From: Euonymus europaeus
Taxonomy: Eukaryota > Streptophyta > Magnoliopsida > Celastrales > Celastraceae
Direction: 5' to 3'
DNA length: 64,000 nt
NCBI GenBank assembly: GCA_963580455.1
Contig: OY756966.1
Location: 17,115,001-17,179,000, forward strand
Shown: piece after piece, positions 25,820 through 39,459 of the stretch
Layout of the letters: each line of letters starts with the position of its first letter
Numbering within the stretch: position 1 is the stretch's first letter
The notes under the pieces: generated by a model
What the model saw: only the letters and a program-made list of their open reading frames with translations
The model's database searches: none
Told to the model about the DNA's origin: nothing
Position numbers and translations under genes: made by a program

Positions 25820-27820
25820 GTTGAGCAACTTCGGACTATCAAAGTTGCTCGGGATACACTTTTTATTGTTCTTCTATGTCAAATTTTACGAGTATAAGCT
25901 TCCTACATTATTTCGATGCCAAAACACCAACTTTCCATGACAAATGGACAAAACCCATAAAAGCTCCTCCATAGAGAGAGTTGAGCAACTTCGGACTATC
26001 AAAGTTGCTCGGGATACACTTTTTATTGTTCTTCTATGTCAAATTTTACGAGTATAAGCTTCCTACATTATTTCGATGCCAAAACACCAACTTTCCATTA
26101 CAAATGGACAAAACCGTTAAAAACACCTCCATAGAGAGAGTTGAGCAACTTCGGACAATCAAAGTTGCTCGGGGTAGACTTTTTATTGTTCTTCTATGTC
26201 AAATTTTACAAGTATAAGCTTCCTACATTATTTCGATGCCAAAACACCAACTTTCGATGACAAATGGACATAACCGTTAAAAGCTCCTCCATAGAGAGAA
26301 TTGAGCAACTACGGACTATCAAAGTTGCTCGGGATAGACTTTTTATTGTTCTTCTATTTCAAATTTTACGAGTATAAGCTTCCTACATTATTTCGATGCC
26401 AAAACACCAACTTTCCATGACAAATGGACAAATACCTTAAAAGCCCCTCCATAGAGAGAGTTGAGCAACTTCGGACTATCAAAGTTGCTCTGGATAGACT
26501 TTTTATTGTTCTTTTATGTCAAATTTTACGAGTATAAGCTTCCTACATTATTTCGATGCCAAAACACCAACTTTCCATGACAAATGGACAAAACCCTTAA
26601 AAGCTCCTCCATAGAGAGAGTTGAGCAACTTCGGACTATCAAACTTGCTCTGGATAGACTTTTTATTGTTCTTTTATGTCAAATTTTACGAGTATAAGCT
26701 TCCTACATTATTTCGATGCCAAAACACCAACTTTCCATGACAAATGGACAAAACCGTTAAAAACTCCTCCATAGAGAGAGTTGAGCAACTTCGAACTATT
26801 AAAATTGCTCGGGATAGACTTTTTATTGTTCTTCTATGTCAAATTTTACGAGTATAAGCTTCCTACATTATTTCGATGCCAAAACACCAACTTTCCATGA
26901 CAAATGGACAAAATCCTTAAAAGCTCCTCCATAGAGAGAGTTGAGCAACTACGGACTATCAAAGTTGCTCGGGATAGACTTTTAATTGTTCTTCTATATC
27001 AAATTTAACGAGTATAAGCTTCCTACATTATTTAGATGCCAAAACACCAACTTTCCATGACAAATGGACAAAACCCTTAAAAGCTCCTCCATAGAGAGAG
27101 TTGAGCAACTACGGACTATCAAAGTTGCTCGGGATAGACTTTTTATTTTTCTTCTATGTCAAATTTTACGAGTATAAGCTTCCTACATTATTTCGATGCC
27201 AAAATACCAACTTTCCACGACAAATGGACAAAACCCTTAAAAGCTCCTCCATAGAGAGAGTTGAGCAACTTCGGACTATCAAACTTGCTCTGGATAGACT
27301 TTTTATTGTTCTTTTATGTCAAATTTTACGAGTATAAGCTTCCTACATTATTTCGATGCCAAAACACCAACTTTCCACGACAAATGGACAAAACCCTTAA
27401 AAGCTCCTCCATAGAGAGAGTTGGGCAACTTCGGACTATCAAACTTGCTCTGGATAGACTTTTTATTGTTCTTCTATGTCAAATTTTACGAGTATAAGCT
27501 TCCTACATTATTTCGATGCCAAAACACCAACTTTCCATGACAAATGGACAAAACCCTTAAAAGCTCCTCCATAGAGAGAGTTGAGCAACTTCGGACTATC
27601 AAAGTTGCTCGGGATACACTTTTTATTGTTCTTCTATGTCAAATTTAACGAGTATAAGCTTCCTACATTATTTCGATGCCAAAACACCAACTTTCTATGA
27701 CAAATGGAAAAAACCGTTAAAAGCTCCTCCATAGAGAGAGTTGAGCAACTACGGACTATCAAAGTTGCTCGGGATAGACTTTTAATTGTTCTTCTATGTC
27801 AAATTTTACGAGTATAAGCT
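25820..27820 (+). repeat. re-used copy of the 20.9-22.9-kb segment with one monomer lost
   Basis: About 25,980-27,000 matches about 20,860-21,880 at an offset of 5,120 (32 monomers). After 27,010 the offset drops to 4,960 (31 monomers), because the monomer at about 21,911-22,070 has no counterpart. The block then continues through the TTTATTTTTCTTC variant (22,184 and 27,144). It ends near 27,820, where the array switches abruptly to monomers of the 7.0-7.5-kb type (ATTGACTTTTATTG, CCATTAAAAACTCTTAC). Confidence 0.82.
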
Positions 27821-28260
27821 TCCTACATTATTTCAATGCCAAAACTCCAACTTTCTATGACAAATAGACAAAACCGTTAAAAGCTCCTCCATTGTGAGAG
27901 TTGAGTAACTACGGACTATCAAAGTTGCTCGGGATTGACTTTTATTGTTCTTCTATGTCAAATTTAACGAGTATAAGCTTCCTACATTATTTCGATGCCA
28001 AAACACCAACTTTCTATGACAAATAGACAAAACCATTAAAAACTCTTACATAGAGAGAGTTGAGCAACTTCGGACAATCAAAGTTGCTCGGGATAGACAT
28101 TTTATTGTTCTTCTATGTCAAATTTTACGAGTATAAGCTTCCTAGATTATTTCGATGCCAAAACACCAACTTTCGATGAAAAATGGACATAACCGTTAAA
28201 AGCTCCTCCATAGAGAGAGTTGAGCAACTACGGACTATCAAAGTTGCTCGGGATAGACTT

Positions 28261-30080
28261 TTAATTGTTCTTCTATGTCAAATTTAACGAGTATAAGCTT
28301 CCTACATTATTTCGATGCCAAAATACCAACTTTCTATGACAAAAAAATAAAATCGTTAAAAGCTCCACCATAGAAAGAGTTGAGCAACTTCTGACTATCA
28401 AAATTGCTCGGGATAGACTTTTTATTGTTCTTCTATGTCAAATTTTACGAGTATAAGCTTCCTACATTATTTCGATGCCAAAACACCAACTTTCTATGAC
28501 AAATAGACAAAACCACTAAAAACTCCTACATAGAGAGAGTTGAGCTACTTCGGACAATCAAAGTTGCTCGGGATAGAATTTTTATTGTTCTTCTATGTCA
28601 AATTTTACGAGTATAAGCTTCCTACATTATTTCGATGCCAAAACACCAACTTTCTATGACAAATAGACAAAACCATTAAAAACTCTTACATAGAGAGAGT
28701 TGAGCAACTTCGGACAATCAAAGTCGCTCGGGATAGACTTTTTATTGTTCTTCTATGTCAAATTTTACGAGTATAAGCTTCCTACATTATTTCGATGCCA
28801 AAACGCAACTTTCGATGACAAATGGACAAAACCCTTAAAAGCTCCTCCATAGAGAGAGTTGAGCAACTACGGACTATCAAAGTTGCTCGGGATAGACTTT
28901 TTATTGTTCTTCTATGTCAAATTTTACGAGTATAAGCTTCCTACATTATTTCGATGCCAAAACACCAACTTTCCATGACAAATGGACAAAACCCTTAAAA
29001 GCTCCTCCATAGAGAGAGTTGAGCAACTTCGGACTATCAAAGTTGCTCTGGATAGACTTTTTATTGTTCTTTTATGTCAAATTTTACGAGTATAAGCTTC
29101 CTACATTATTTCGATGCCAAAACACCAACTTTCCATGACAAATGGACAAAACCCTTAAAAGCTCCTCCATAGAGAGAGTTGAGCAACTTCGGACTATCAA
29201 ACTTGCTCTGGATAGACTTTTTATTGTTCTTTTATGTCAAATTTTACGAGTATAAGCTTCCTACATTATTTCGATGCCAAAACACCAACTTTCCATGACA
29301 AATGGACAAAACCGTTAAAAACTCCTCCATAGAGAGAGTTGAGCAACTTCGAACTATCAAAATTGCTCGGGATAGACTTTTTATTGTTCTTCTATATCAA
29401 ATTTTACGAGTATAAGCTTCCTACATTATTTCGATGCCAAAACACCAACTTTCCATGACAAATGTTCAAAACCCTTAAAAGCTCCTCCATAGAGAGAGTT
29501 GAGCAACTACGGACTATCAAAGTTGCTCGGGATAGACTTTTAATTGTTCTTCTATGTCAAATTTAACGAGTATAAGCTTCCTACATTATTTCGATGCCAA
29601 AATACCAACTTTCTATGACAAAAAAATAAAATCGTTAAAAGCTCCACCATAGAAAGAGTTGAGCAACTTCTGACTATCAAAATTGCTCGGGATAGACTTT
29701 TTATTGTTCTTCTATGTCAAATTTTACGAGTATAAGCTTCCTACATTATTTCGATGCCAAAACACCAACTTTCTATGACAAATAGACAAAACCATTAAAA
29801 ACTCCTACATAGAGAGAGTTGAGCTACTTCGGACAATCAAAGTTGCTCGGGATAGAATTTTTATTGTTCTTCTATGTCAAATTTTTCGAGTATAAGCTTC
29901 CTACATTATTTCGATGCCAAAAACACCAACTTTCTATGACAAATAGACAAAACCATTAAAAACTCTTACATAGAGAGAGTTGAGCAACTTCGGACAATCA
30001 AAGTCGCTCGGGATAGACTTTTTATTGTTCTTCTATGTCAAATTTTACGAGTATAAGCTTCCTACATTATTTCGATACCA
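28261..30080 (+). repeat. 1,279-bp offset duplication (8 monomers minus 1 bp)
   Basis: About 28,261-28,800 matches about 29,540-30,080. Markers: AAATACCAACTTTC followed by the ACAAAAAAATAAAATCG variant (about 28,321 and 29,600), GAGCTACTTCGG, GGGATAGAATTTTTATTG and AAAGTCGCTCGGG. The missing base is explained by AAAACGCAACTTTC at about 28,801, one base shorter than the usual word. A 1-bp A insertion near 29,920 restores the phase. Confidence 0.8.
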
Positions 30081-30425
30081 AAACACCAACTTTCCATGAC
30101 AAATGGACATAACCGTTAAAAGCTCCTCCATAGAGAGAGTTGAGCAACTACGGACTATCAAAGTTGCTCGGGATAGACTTTTAATTGTTCTTCTATGTCA
30201 AATTTAACGAGTATAAGCTTCCTACATTATTTCGATGCCAAAACACCAACTTTCCATGACAAATGGACAAAACCCTTAAAAGCTCCTCCATAGAGAGAGT
30301 TGAGCAACTTCGGACTATCAAAGTTGCTCGGGATCGACTTTTTATTGTTCTTCTATGTCAAATTTTATGAGTATAAGCTTCCTACATTATTTCGATGCCA
30401 AAACACCAACTTTCGATGGCGAATG

Positions 30426-33380
30426 GACATAACCGTTAAAAGCTCCTCCATAGAGAGAGTTGAGCAACTACGGACTATCAAAGTTGCTCGGGATAGACTT
30501 TTAATTGTTCTTCTATGTCAAATTTAACGAGTATAAGCTTTTTACATTATTTCGATGCCAAAACACCAACTTTCTATGACAAATAGATAAAATCGTTAAA
30601 AGCTCCACCATAGAAAGAGTTGAGCAACTTCGGACTATCAAAATTGCTCGGGATAGACTTTTTATTGTTCTTCTACGTCAAATTTTACGAGTATAAGCTT
30701 CCTACATTATTTCGATGCCAAAACACCAACTTTCCATGACAAATGGACAAAACCCTTAAAAGCTCCTCCATAGAGAGAGTTTAGCAACTTCGGACTATCA
30801 AAGTTGCTCGGGATAGACTTTTTATTGTTCTTTTATGTCAAATTTTACGAGTATAAGCTTCCTACATTATTTCGATGCCAAAACACCAACTTTCCATGAC
30901 AAATGGACAAAACCGTTAAAAATTCCTCCATAGAGAGAGTTGAGCAACTTCGAACAATCAAAGTTGCTCGGGATAGACTTTTTATTGTTCTTCTATCTCA
31001 AATTTTACGAGTATAAGCTTCTTACATTATTTCGATGCAAAAACACCAACTTTCTATGACAAATCGACAAAACCGTTAAAAGCTCCTCCATAGAGAGAGT
31101 TGAGCAACTACGGACTATCAAAATTGCTCGGGATAGACTTTTTATTGTTCTTCTATGTCAAATTTAACGAGTATAAGCTTCTTACATTATTTCGATGCCA
31201 AAACACTAACTTTCTATGACAAATGGACAAAACCGTTAAAAGCTCCTCCATAGAGAGAGTTGAGCAACTTCGGACTACCAAAATTGTTCGGGATAGACTT
31301 TTTATTGTTCTTCTATGTCAAATTTTACGAGTATAAGCTTCTTACATTATTTCGATGCAAAAACACCAACTTTCTATGACAAATCGACAAAACCGTTAAA
31401 AGCTCCTCCATAGAGAGAGTTGAGCAACTACGGACTATCAAAATTGCTCGGGATAGACTTTTTATTGTTCTTCTATGTCAAATTTAACGAGTATAAGCTT
31501 CCTACATTATTTCGATGCCAAAACACTAACTTTCTATGACAAATGGACAAAACCGTTAAAAGCTCCTCCATAGAGAGAGTTGAGCAACTTCGGACTATCA
31601 AAGTTGCTCGGGATAGACTTTTTATAGTTCTTCTATGTCAAATTTTATGAGTATAAGCTTCCTACATTATTTCGATGCCAAAACACCAACTTTCCATGAC
31701 AAATGGACAAAACCCTTAAAAGCTCCTCCATAGAGAGAGTTGAGCAACTTCGGACTATCAAAGTTGCTCGGGATAGACTTTTTATTGTTCTTTTATGTCA
31801 AATTTTACGAGTATAAGCTTCCTACATTATTTCGATGCCAAAACACCAACTTTCCATGACAAATGGACAAAATCGTTACAAACTCCTCCATAGAGAGAGT
31901 TGAGCAACTTCGAACTATCAAAATTGTTCGGGATAGACTTTTTATTGTTGTTCTATGTCAAATTTTACGAGTATAAGCTTCCTACATTATTTCAATGCCA
32001 AAACACCAACTTTCTATGACAAATAGACAAAACCGTCAAAAGGTCTTCCATAGTGAGAGTTGAGCAACTACGGACTATCAAAGTTGCTCGGGATAGACTT
32101 TTTATTATTCTTCTATGTCAAATTTTACGAATATAAGCTTCCTACATTATTTCGATGCCAAAATACCAACTTTCGATGACAAATGGACAAAACCGTTAAA
32201 AGCTCCTCCATAGAGAGATTTGAGCAACTACGGACTATCAAAATTGCTCGGGATAGACTTTTAATTGTTCTTCTATGTCAAATTTAACGAGTATAAGCTT
32301 CTTACATTATTTCGATGCCAAAATACCAACTTTCGATGACAAATGGACATAACCGTTAAAAGCTCCTCCATAGAGAGAGTTGAGCAACTACGGACTATCA
32401 AAGTTGCTCGGGATAGACTTTTAATTGTTCTTCTATGTCAAATTTAACGAGTATAAGCTTTTTACATTATTTCGATGCCAAAACACCAACTTTCTATGAC
32501 AAATAGATAAAATCGTTAAAAGCTCCACCATAGAAAGAGTTGAGCAACTTCGGACTATCAAAATTGCTCGGGATAGACTTTTTATTGTTCTTCTACGTCA
32601 AATTTTACGAGTATAAGCTTCCTACATTATTTCGATGCCAAAACACCAACTTTCCATGACAAATGGACAAAACCCTTAAAAGCTCCTCCATAGAGAGAGT
32701 TTAGCAACTTCGGACTATCAAAGTTGCTCGGGATAGACTTTTTATTGTTCTTTTATGTCAAATTTTACGAGTATAAGCTTCCTACATTATTTCGATGCCA
32801 AAACACCAACTTTCCATGACAAATGGACAAAACCGTTAAAAATTCCTCCATAGAGAGAGTTGAGCAACTTCGAACAATCAAAGTTGCTCGGGATAGACTT
32901 TTTATTGTTCTTCTATCTCAAATTTTACGAGTATAAGCTTCTTACATTATTTCGATGCAAAAACACCAACTTTCTATGACAAATCGACAAAACCGTTAAA
33001 AGCTCCTCCATAGAGAGAGTTGAGCAACTACGGACTATCAAAATTGCTCGGGATAGACTTTTTATTGTTCTTCTATGTCAAATTTAACGAGTATAAGCTT
33101 CTTACATTATTTCGATGCCAAAACACTAACTTTCTATGACAAATGGACAAAACCGTTAAAAGCTCCTCCATAGAGAGAGTTGAGCAACTTCGGACTACCA
33201 AAATTGTTCGGGATAGACTTTTTATTGTTCTTCTATGTCAAATTTTACGAGTATAAGCTTCTTACATTATTTCGATGCAAAAACACCAACTTTCTATGAC
33301 AAATCGACAAAACCGTTAAAAGCTCCTCCATAGAGAGAGTTGAGCAACTACGGACTATCAAAATTGCTCGGGATAGACTT
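30426..33380 (+). repeat. 1,920-bp offset duplication (12 monomers)
   Basis: About 30,426-31,460 and 32,346-33,380 read the same at every position I compared. They share several rare variants: CTTTTTACATT, TTCTACGTCAAA, GAGTTTAGCAACTTC, AAAAATTCCTCC, TTCGATGCAAAAACACC and GGACTACCAAAATTG. The roughly 890 bp in between is not part of the match. The high identity marks another recent block duplication in an otherwise older, more variable part of the array. Confidence 0.83.
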
Positions 33381-36300
33381 TTAATTGTTCTTCTATGTCA
33401 AATTTAACGAGTATAAGCTTCCTACATTATTTCGATGCCAAAACACCAACTTTCTATGACAAAAAAATAAAATCGTTAAAAGCTCCACCATAGAAAGAGT
33501 TGAGCAACTTCTGACTATCAAAATTGCTCGGGATAGACTTTTTATTGTTCTTCTATGTCAAATTTTACGAGTATAAGCTTCCTACATTATTTCGATGCCA
33601 AAACACCAACTTTCTATGACAAATAGACAAAACCATTAAAAACTCTTACATAGAGAGAGTTGAGCAAATTCGAACTATCAAAATTGCTTGGGATAGACTT
33701 TTTATTGTTCTTCTATGTCAAATTTTACGAGTGTATAAGCTTCCTACATTATTTCGATGCCAAAACATCAACTTTCGATGACAAATGGACATAACCGTTA
33801 AAAGCTCATCCATAGAGAGAATTGAGCAACTACGGACTATCAAAGTTGCTCGGGATAGACTTTTTATTGTTCTTCTATGTCAAATTTTACGAGTATAAGC
33901 TTCCTACATTATTTCGATGCCAAAACACCAACTTTCCATGACAAATGGACAAAACCCTTAAAAGCTCCTCCATAGAGAGAGTTGAGCAACTTCGGACTAT
34001 CAAAGTTGACCAGGATAGACTTTTTATTGTTCTTTTATGTCAAATTTTACGAGTATAAGCTTCCTACATTATTTCGATGCCAAAACACCAACTTTCCATG
34101 ACAAATGGACAAAACCGTTAAAAACTCATCCATAGAGAGAGTTGAGCAACTTCGAACTATCAAAATTGCTCGGGATAGACTTTTTATTGTTCTTCTATGT
34201 CAAATTTTACGAGTATAAGCTTCCTACATTATTTCGATGCCAAAACACCAACTTTCCATGACAAATGGACAAAACCCTTGAAAGCTCCTCCATAGAGAGA
34301 GTTGAGCAACTACGGACTATGAAAGTTGCTCGGGATAGACTTTTAATTGTTCTTCTATATCAAATTTAACGAGTATAAGCTTCCTACATTATTTCGATGC
34401 CAAAACACCAACTTTCTATGACAAATAGATAAAATTGTTAAAAGCTCCACCATAGAAAGAGTTGAGCAACTTCGGACTATCAAAATTGCTCGGGATAGAC
34501 TTTTTATTGTTCTTCTATGTCAAATTATACGAGTATAAGCTTCCTACATTATTTCGATGCCAAAACACCAATTTTCCACGGCAAATGGACAAAACCCTTA
34601 AAAGCTCCTCCATAGAGAGAGTTGAGCAACTTCGGACTATCAAAGTTGCTCGGGATAAACTTTTTATTGTTCTTCTATGTCAAATTTTACGAGTATAAGC
34701 TTCCTACATTATTTCGATGCCAAAACACCAACTTTCCATGACAAATGGACAAAACCGTTAAAAACTTCTCCATAGAGAGAGTTGAGCAAATTCGAACTGT
34801 CAAAATTGCTCGGGATAGACTTTTTATTGTTCTTCTATGTCAAATTTTACGAGTATAAGCTTCCTACATTATTTCGATGCCAAAACACCAACTTTCCATG
34901 ACAAATGGACAAAACCCTTAAAAGCTCCTCCATAGAGAGAGTTGAGCAACTTCGGACTATCAAAGTTGCTCGGGATAGACTTTTTATTGTTCTTTTATGT
35001 CAAATTTTACGAGTATAAGCTTCCTACATTATTTCGATGCCAAAACACCAACTTTCCATGACAAATGGACAAAACCGTTACAAACTCGTCCATAGAGAGA
35101 GTTGAGCAACTTCGAACTATCAAAATTGTTCGGGATAGACTTTTTATTGTTCTTCTATGTCAAATTTTACGAGTGTAAGCTTCTTACATTATTTCGATGC
35201 AAAAACACCAACTTTCTATGACAAATCGACAAAACCGTTAAAAGCTCCTCCATAGAGAGAGTTGAGCAACTACGGACTATCAAAATTGCTCGGGATAGAC
35301 TTTTTATTGTTCTTCTATGTCAAATTTAACGAGTATAAGCTTCCTACATTATTTCGATGCCAAAACACTAACTTTCTATGACAAATGGACAAAACCGTTA
35401 AAAGCTCCTCCATAGAGAGAGTTGAGCAACTACGGACTATCAAAGTTGCTAGGGATAGACTTTTAATTGTTCTTCTATGTCAAATTTTACGAGTATAAGC
35501 TTCCTACATTATTTCAATGCCAAAACACCAACATTCTATGACAAATAGACAAAACCGTTAAAAGGTCTTCCATAGTGAGAGTTGAGCAACTACGGACTAT
35601 CAAAGTTGCTCGGGATAGACTTTTTATTATTCTTCTATGTCAAATTTTACGAATATAAGCTTCCTACATTATTTCGATGCCAAAATACCAACTTTCGATG
35701 ACAAATGGACAAAACCGTTAAAAGCTCCTCCATAGAGAGAGTTGAGCAACTACGGACTATCAAAGTTGCTCGGGATAGACTTTTAATTGTTCTTCTATGT
35801 CAAATTTAACGAGTATAAGCTTCCTACATTATTTCGATGCCAAAACCCAACTTTCTATGACAAAAAAATAAAATCGTTAAAAGCTCCACCATAGATAGAG
35901 TTGAGCAACTTCTGACTATCAAAATTGCTCGGGATAGACTTTTTATTGTTCTTCTATGTCAAATTTTACGAGTATAAGCTTCCTACATTATTTCGATGCC
36001 AAAACACCGACTTTCTATGACAAATAGAAAAAACCATTAAAAACTCTTACATAGAGAGAGTTGAGCAAATTCGAACTATCAAAATTGCTCGGGATAGACT
36101 TTTTATTGTTCTTCTATGTCAAATTTTACGAGTATATAAGCTTCCAACATTATTTCGATGCCAAAACACCAACTTTCGATGACAAATGGACATAACCGTT
36201 AAAAGCTCATCCACAGAGAGAATTGAGCAACTACGGACTATCAAAGTTGCTCGGGATAGACTTTTTATTGTTCTTCTATGTCAAATTTTACGAGTATAAG

Positions 36301-39300
36301 CTTCCTACATTATTTCGATGCCAAAACACCAACTTTCTATGACAAATGGACAAAACCCTTAAAAGCTCCTCCATAGAGAGAGTTGAGCAACTTCTGACTA
36401 TCAAAATTGCTCGGGATAGACTTTTTATTGTTCTTCTATGTCAGATTTTACGAGTATAAGTTTCCTACATTATTTCGATGCCAAAACACCAACTTTCTAT
36501 GACAAATAGAAAAAACCATTAAAAACTCTTACATAGAGAGAGTTGAGCAAATTCGAACTATCAAAATTGCTCGGGATAGACTTTTTATTGTTCTTCTATG
36601 TCAAATTTTACGAGTATATAAGCTTCCTACATTATTTCGATGCCAAAACACCAACTTTCGATGACAAATGGACATAACCGTTAAAAGCTCATCCATAGAG
36701 AGAGTTGAGCAACTACGGACTATCAAAGTTGCTCGGGATAGACTTTTTATTGTTCTTCTATGTCAAATTTTACGAGTATAAGCTTCCTACATTATTTCGA
36801 TGCCAAAACACCAACTTTCCATGACAAATGGACAAAACCCTTAAAAGCTCCTCCATAGAGAGAGTTGAGCAACTTCGGACTATCAAAGTTGCTCTGGATA
36901 GACTTTTTATTGTTCTTTTATGTTAAATTTTACGAGTATAAGCTTTTTACATTATTTCGATGCAAAAACACCAACTTTCTATGACAAATCGACAAAACCG
37001 TTAAAAGCTCCTCCATAGAGAGAGTTGAGCAACTACGGACTATCAAAATTGCTCGGGATAGACTTTTTATTGTTCTTCTATGTCAAATTTAACGAGTATA
37101 AGCTTCCTACATTATTTCGATGCCAAAACACTAACTTTCTATGACAAATGGACAAAACCGTTAAAAGCTCCTCCATAGAGAGAGTTGAGCAACTACGGAC
37201 TATCAAAGTTACTCGGGATAGACTTTTTATTGTTCTTCTATGTCAAATTTTACGAGTATAAGCTTCCTACATTATTTCGATGCCAAAACACCAACTTTCC
37301 ATGACAAATGGACAAAACCCTTAAAAGCTCCTCCATAGAGAGAGTTGAGCAACTTCGGACTATCAAAGTTGCTCTGGATAGACTTTTTATTGTTCTTTTA
37401 TGTCAAATTTTACGAGTATAAGCTTCCTACATTATTTCGATGCCAAAACACCAACTTTGCATGACAAATGGACAAAATTGTTAAAAACTCCTCCATAGAG
37501 AGAGTTGAGCAACTTCGAACTATCAAAATTGCTCGGGATAGACTTTTTATTGTTCTTCTATGTCAACTTTTACGAGTATAAGCTTCTTACATTATTTCGA
37601 TGCCAAAACATCAACTTTCCATGACAAATGGACAAAACCGTTAAAAACTCCTCCATAGAGAGAGTTGAGCAAATTCGAACTATCAAAATTGCTCGGGATA
37701 GACTTTTTATTGTTCTTCTTTGTCAAATTTTACGAGTATAAGCTTCCTACATTATTTCGATGCAAAAACACCAACTTTCTATGACAAATCGACAAAACCG
37801 TCAAAAGCTCCTCCATAGAGAGAGTTGAGCAACTTCGAACTATCAAAATTGCTAGGGATAGACTTTTTATTGTTCTTCTATGTCAAATTTTACGAGTATA
37901 AGCTTCTTACATTATTTCGATGCAAAAACACCAACTTTCTATGACAAATCGACAAAACCGTTAAAAGCTCCTCCATAGAGAGAGTTGAGCAACTACGGAC
38001 TATCAAAATTGTTCGGGATAGACTTTTTATTGTTCTTCTATGTCAAATATAACGAGTATAAGCTTCCTACATTATTTCGATGCCAAAACACTAACTTTCT
38101 ATGACAAATTGATAAAACCGTTAAAAGCTCCTCCATAGAGAGAGTTGAGCAACTACGGACTATCAAAGTTGCTCGGGATAGACTTTTAATTGTTCTTCTA
38201 TGTCAAATTTTACGAGTATAAGCTTCCTACATTATTTCGATGCCAAAATACCAACTTTCGATGACAAATGGACAAAACCGTTAAAAGCTCCTCCATAGAG
38301 AGAGTTGAGCAACTACGGACTATCAAAGTTGCTCGGGATAGACTTTTAATTGTTCTTCTATGTCAACTTTTACGAGTATAAGCTTCTTACATTATTTCGA
38401 TGCCAAAACACCAACTTTCCGTGACAAATGGACAAAACCGTTAAAAACTCCTCCATAGAGAGAGAAGAGCAAATTCGAACTATCAAAATTGCTCGGGATA
38501 GACTTTTTATTGTTCTTCTTTGTCAAATTTTATGAGTATAAGCTTCCTACATTATTTCGATGCCAAAACACCAACTTTCGATGGCAAATGGACATAACCG
38601 TTAAAAGCTCCAAAATAGAGAGAGTTGAGCAACTACGGACTATCAAAGTTGCTCGGGATAGACTTTTAATTGTTCTTCTATATCAAATTTAACGAGTATA
38701 AGCTTCCTACATTATTTCGATGCCAAAACACCAACTTTCTATGACAAATAGATAAAATCGTTAAAAGCTCCACCATAGAAAGAGTTGAGCAACTTCGGAC
38801 TATCAAAATTGCTCGGGATAGACTTTTTATTGTTCTTCTATGTCAAATTTTACGAGTATAAGATTCCTACATTATTTCGATGCCAAAACACCAACTTTCC
38901 ATGACAAATGGACAAAACCCTTAAAAGCTCCTCCATAGAGAGAGTTGAGCAACTTCGGACTATCAAAGTTGCTCGGGATAAACTTTTTATTGTTCTTCTA
39001 TGTCAAATTTTACGAGTATAAGCTTCCTACATTATTTCGATGCCAAAACACCAACTTTCCATGACAAATGGACAAAACCGTTAAAAACTCCTCCATAGAG
39101 AGAGTTGAGCAAATTCGAACTGTCAAAATTGCTCGGGATAGACTTTTTATTGTTCTTCTATGTCAAATTTTACGAGTATAAGCTTCCTACATTATTTCGA
39201 TGCCAAAACACCAACTTTCCATGACAAATGGACAAAACCTTTAAAAGCTCCTCCATAGAGAGAGTTGAGCAACTTCGGACTATCAAAGTTGCTCGGGATA

Positions 39301-39459
39301 GACTTTTTATTGTTCTTTTATGTCAAATTTTACGAGTATAAGCTTCCTACATTATTTCGATGCCAAAACACCAACTTTCCATGACAAATGGACAAAACCG
39401 TTACAAACTCCTCCATATAGAGAGTTGAGCAACTTCGAACTATCAAAATTGCTCGGGAT

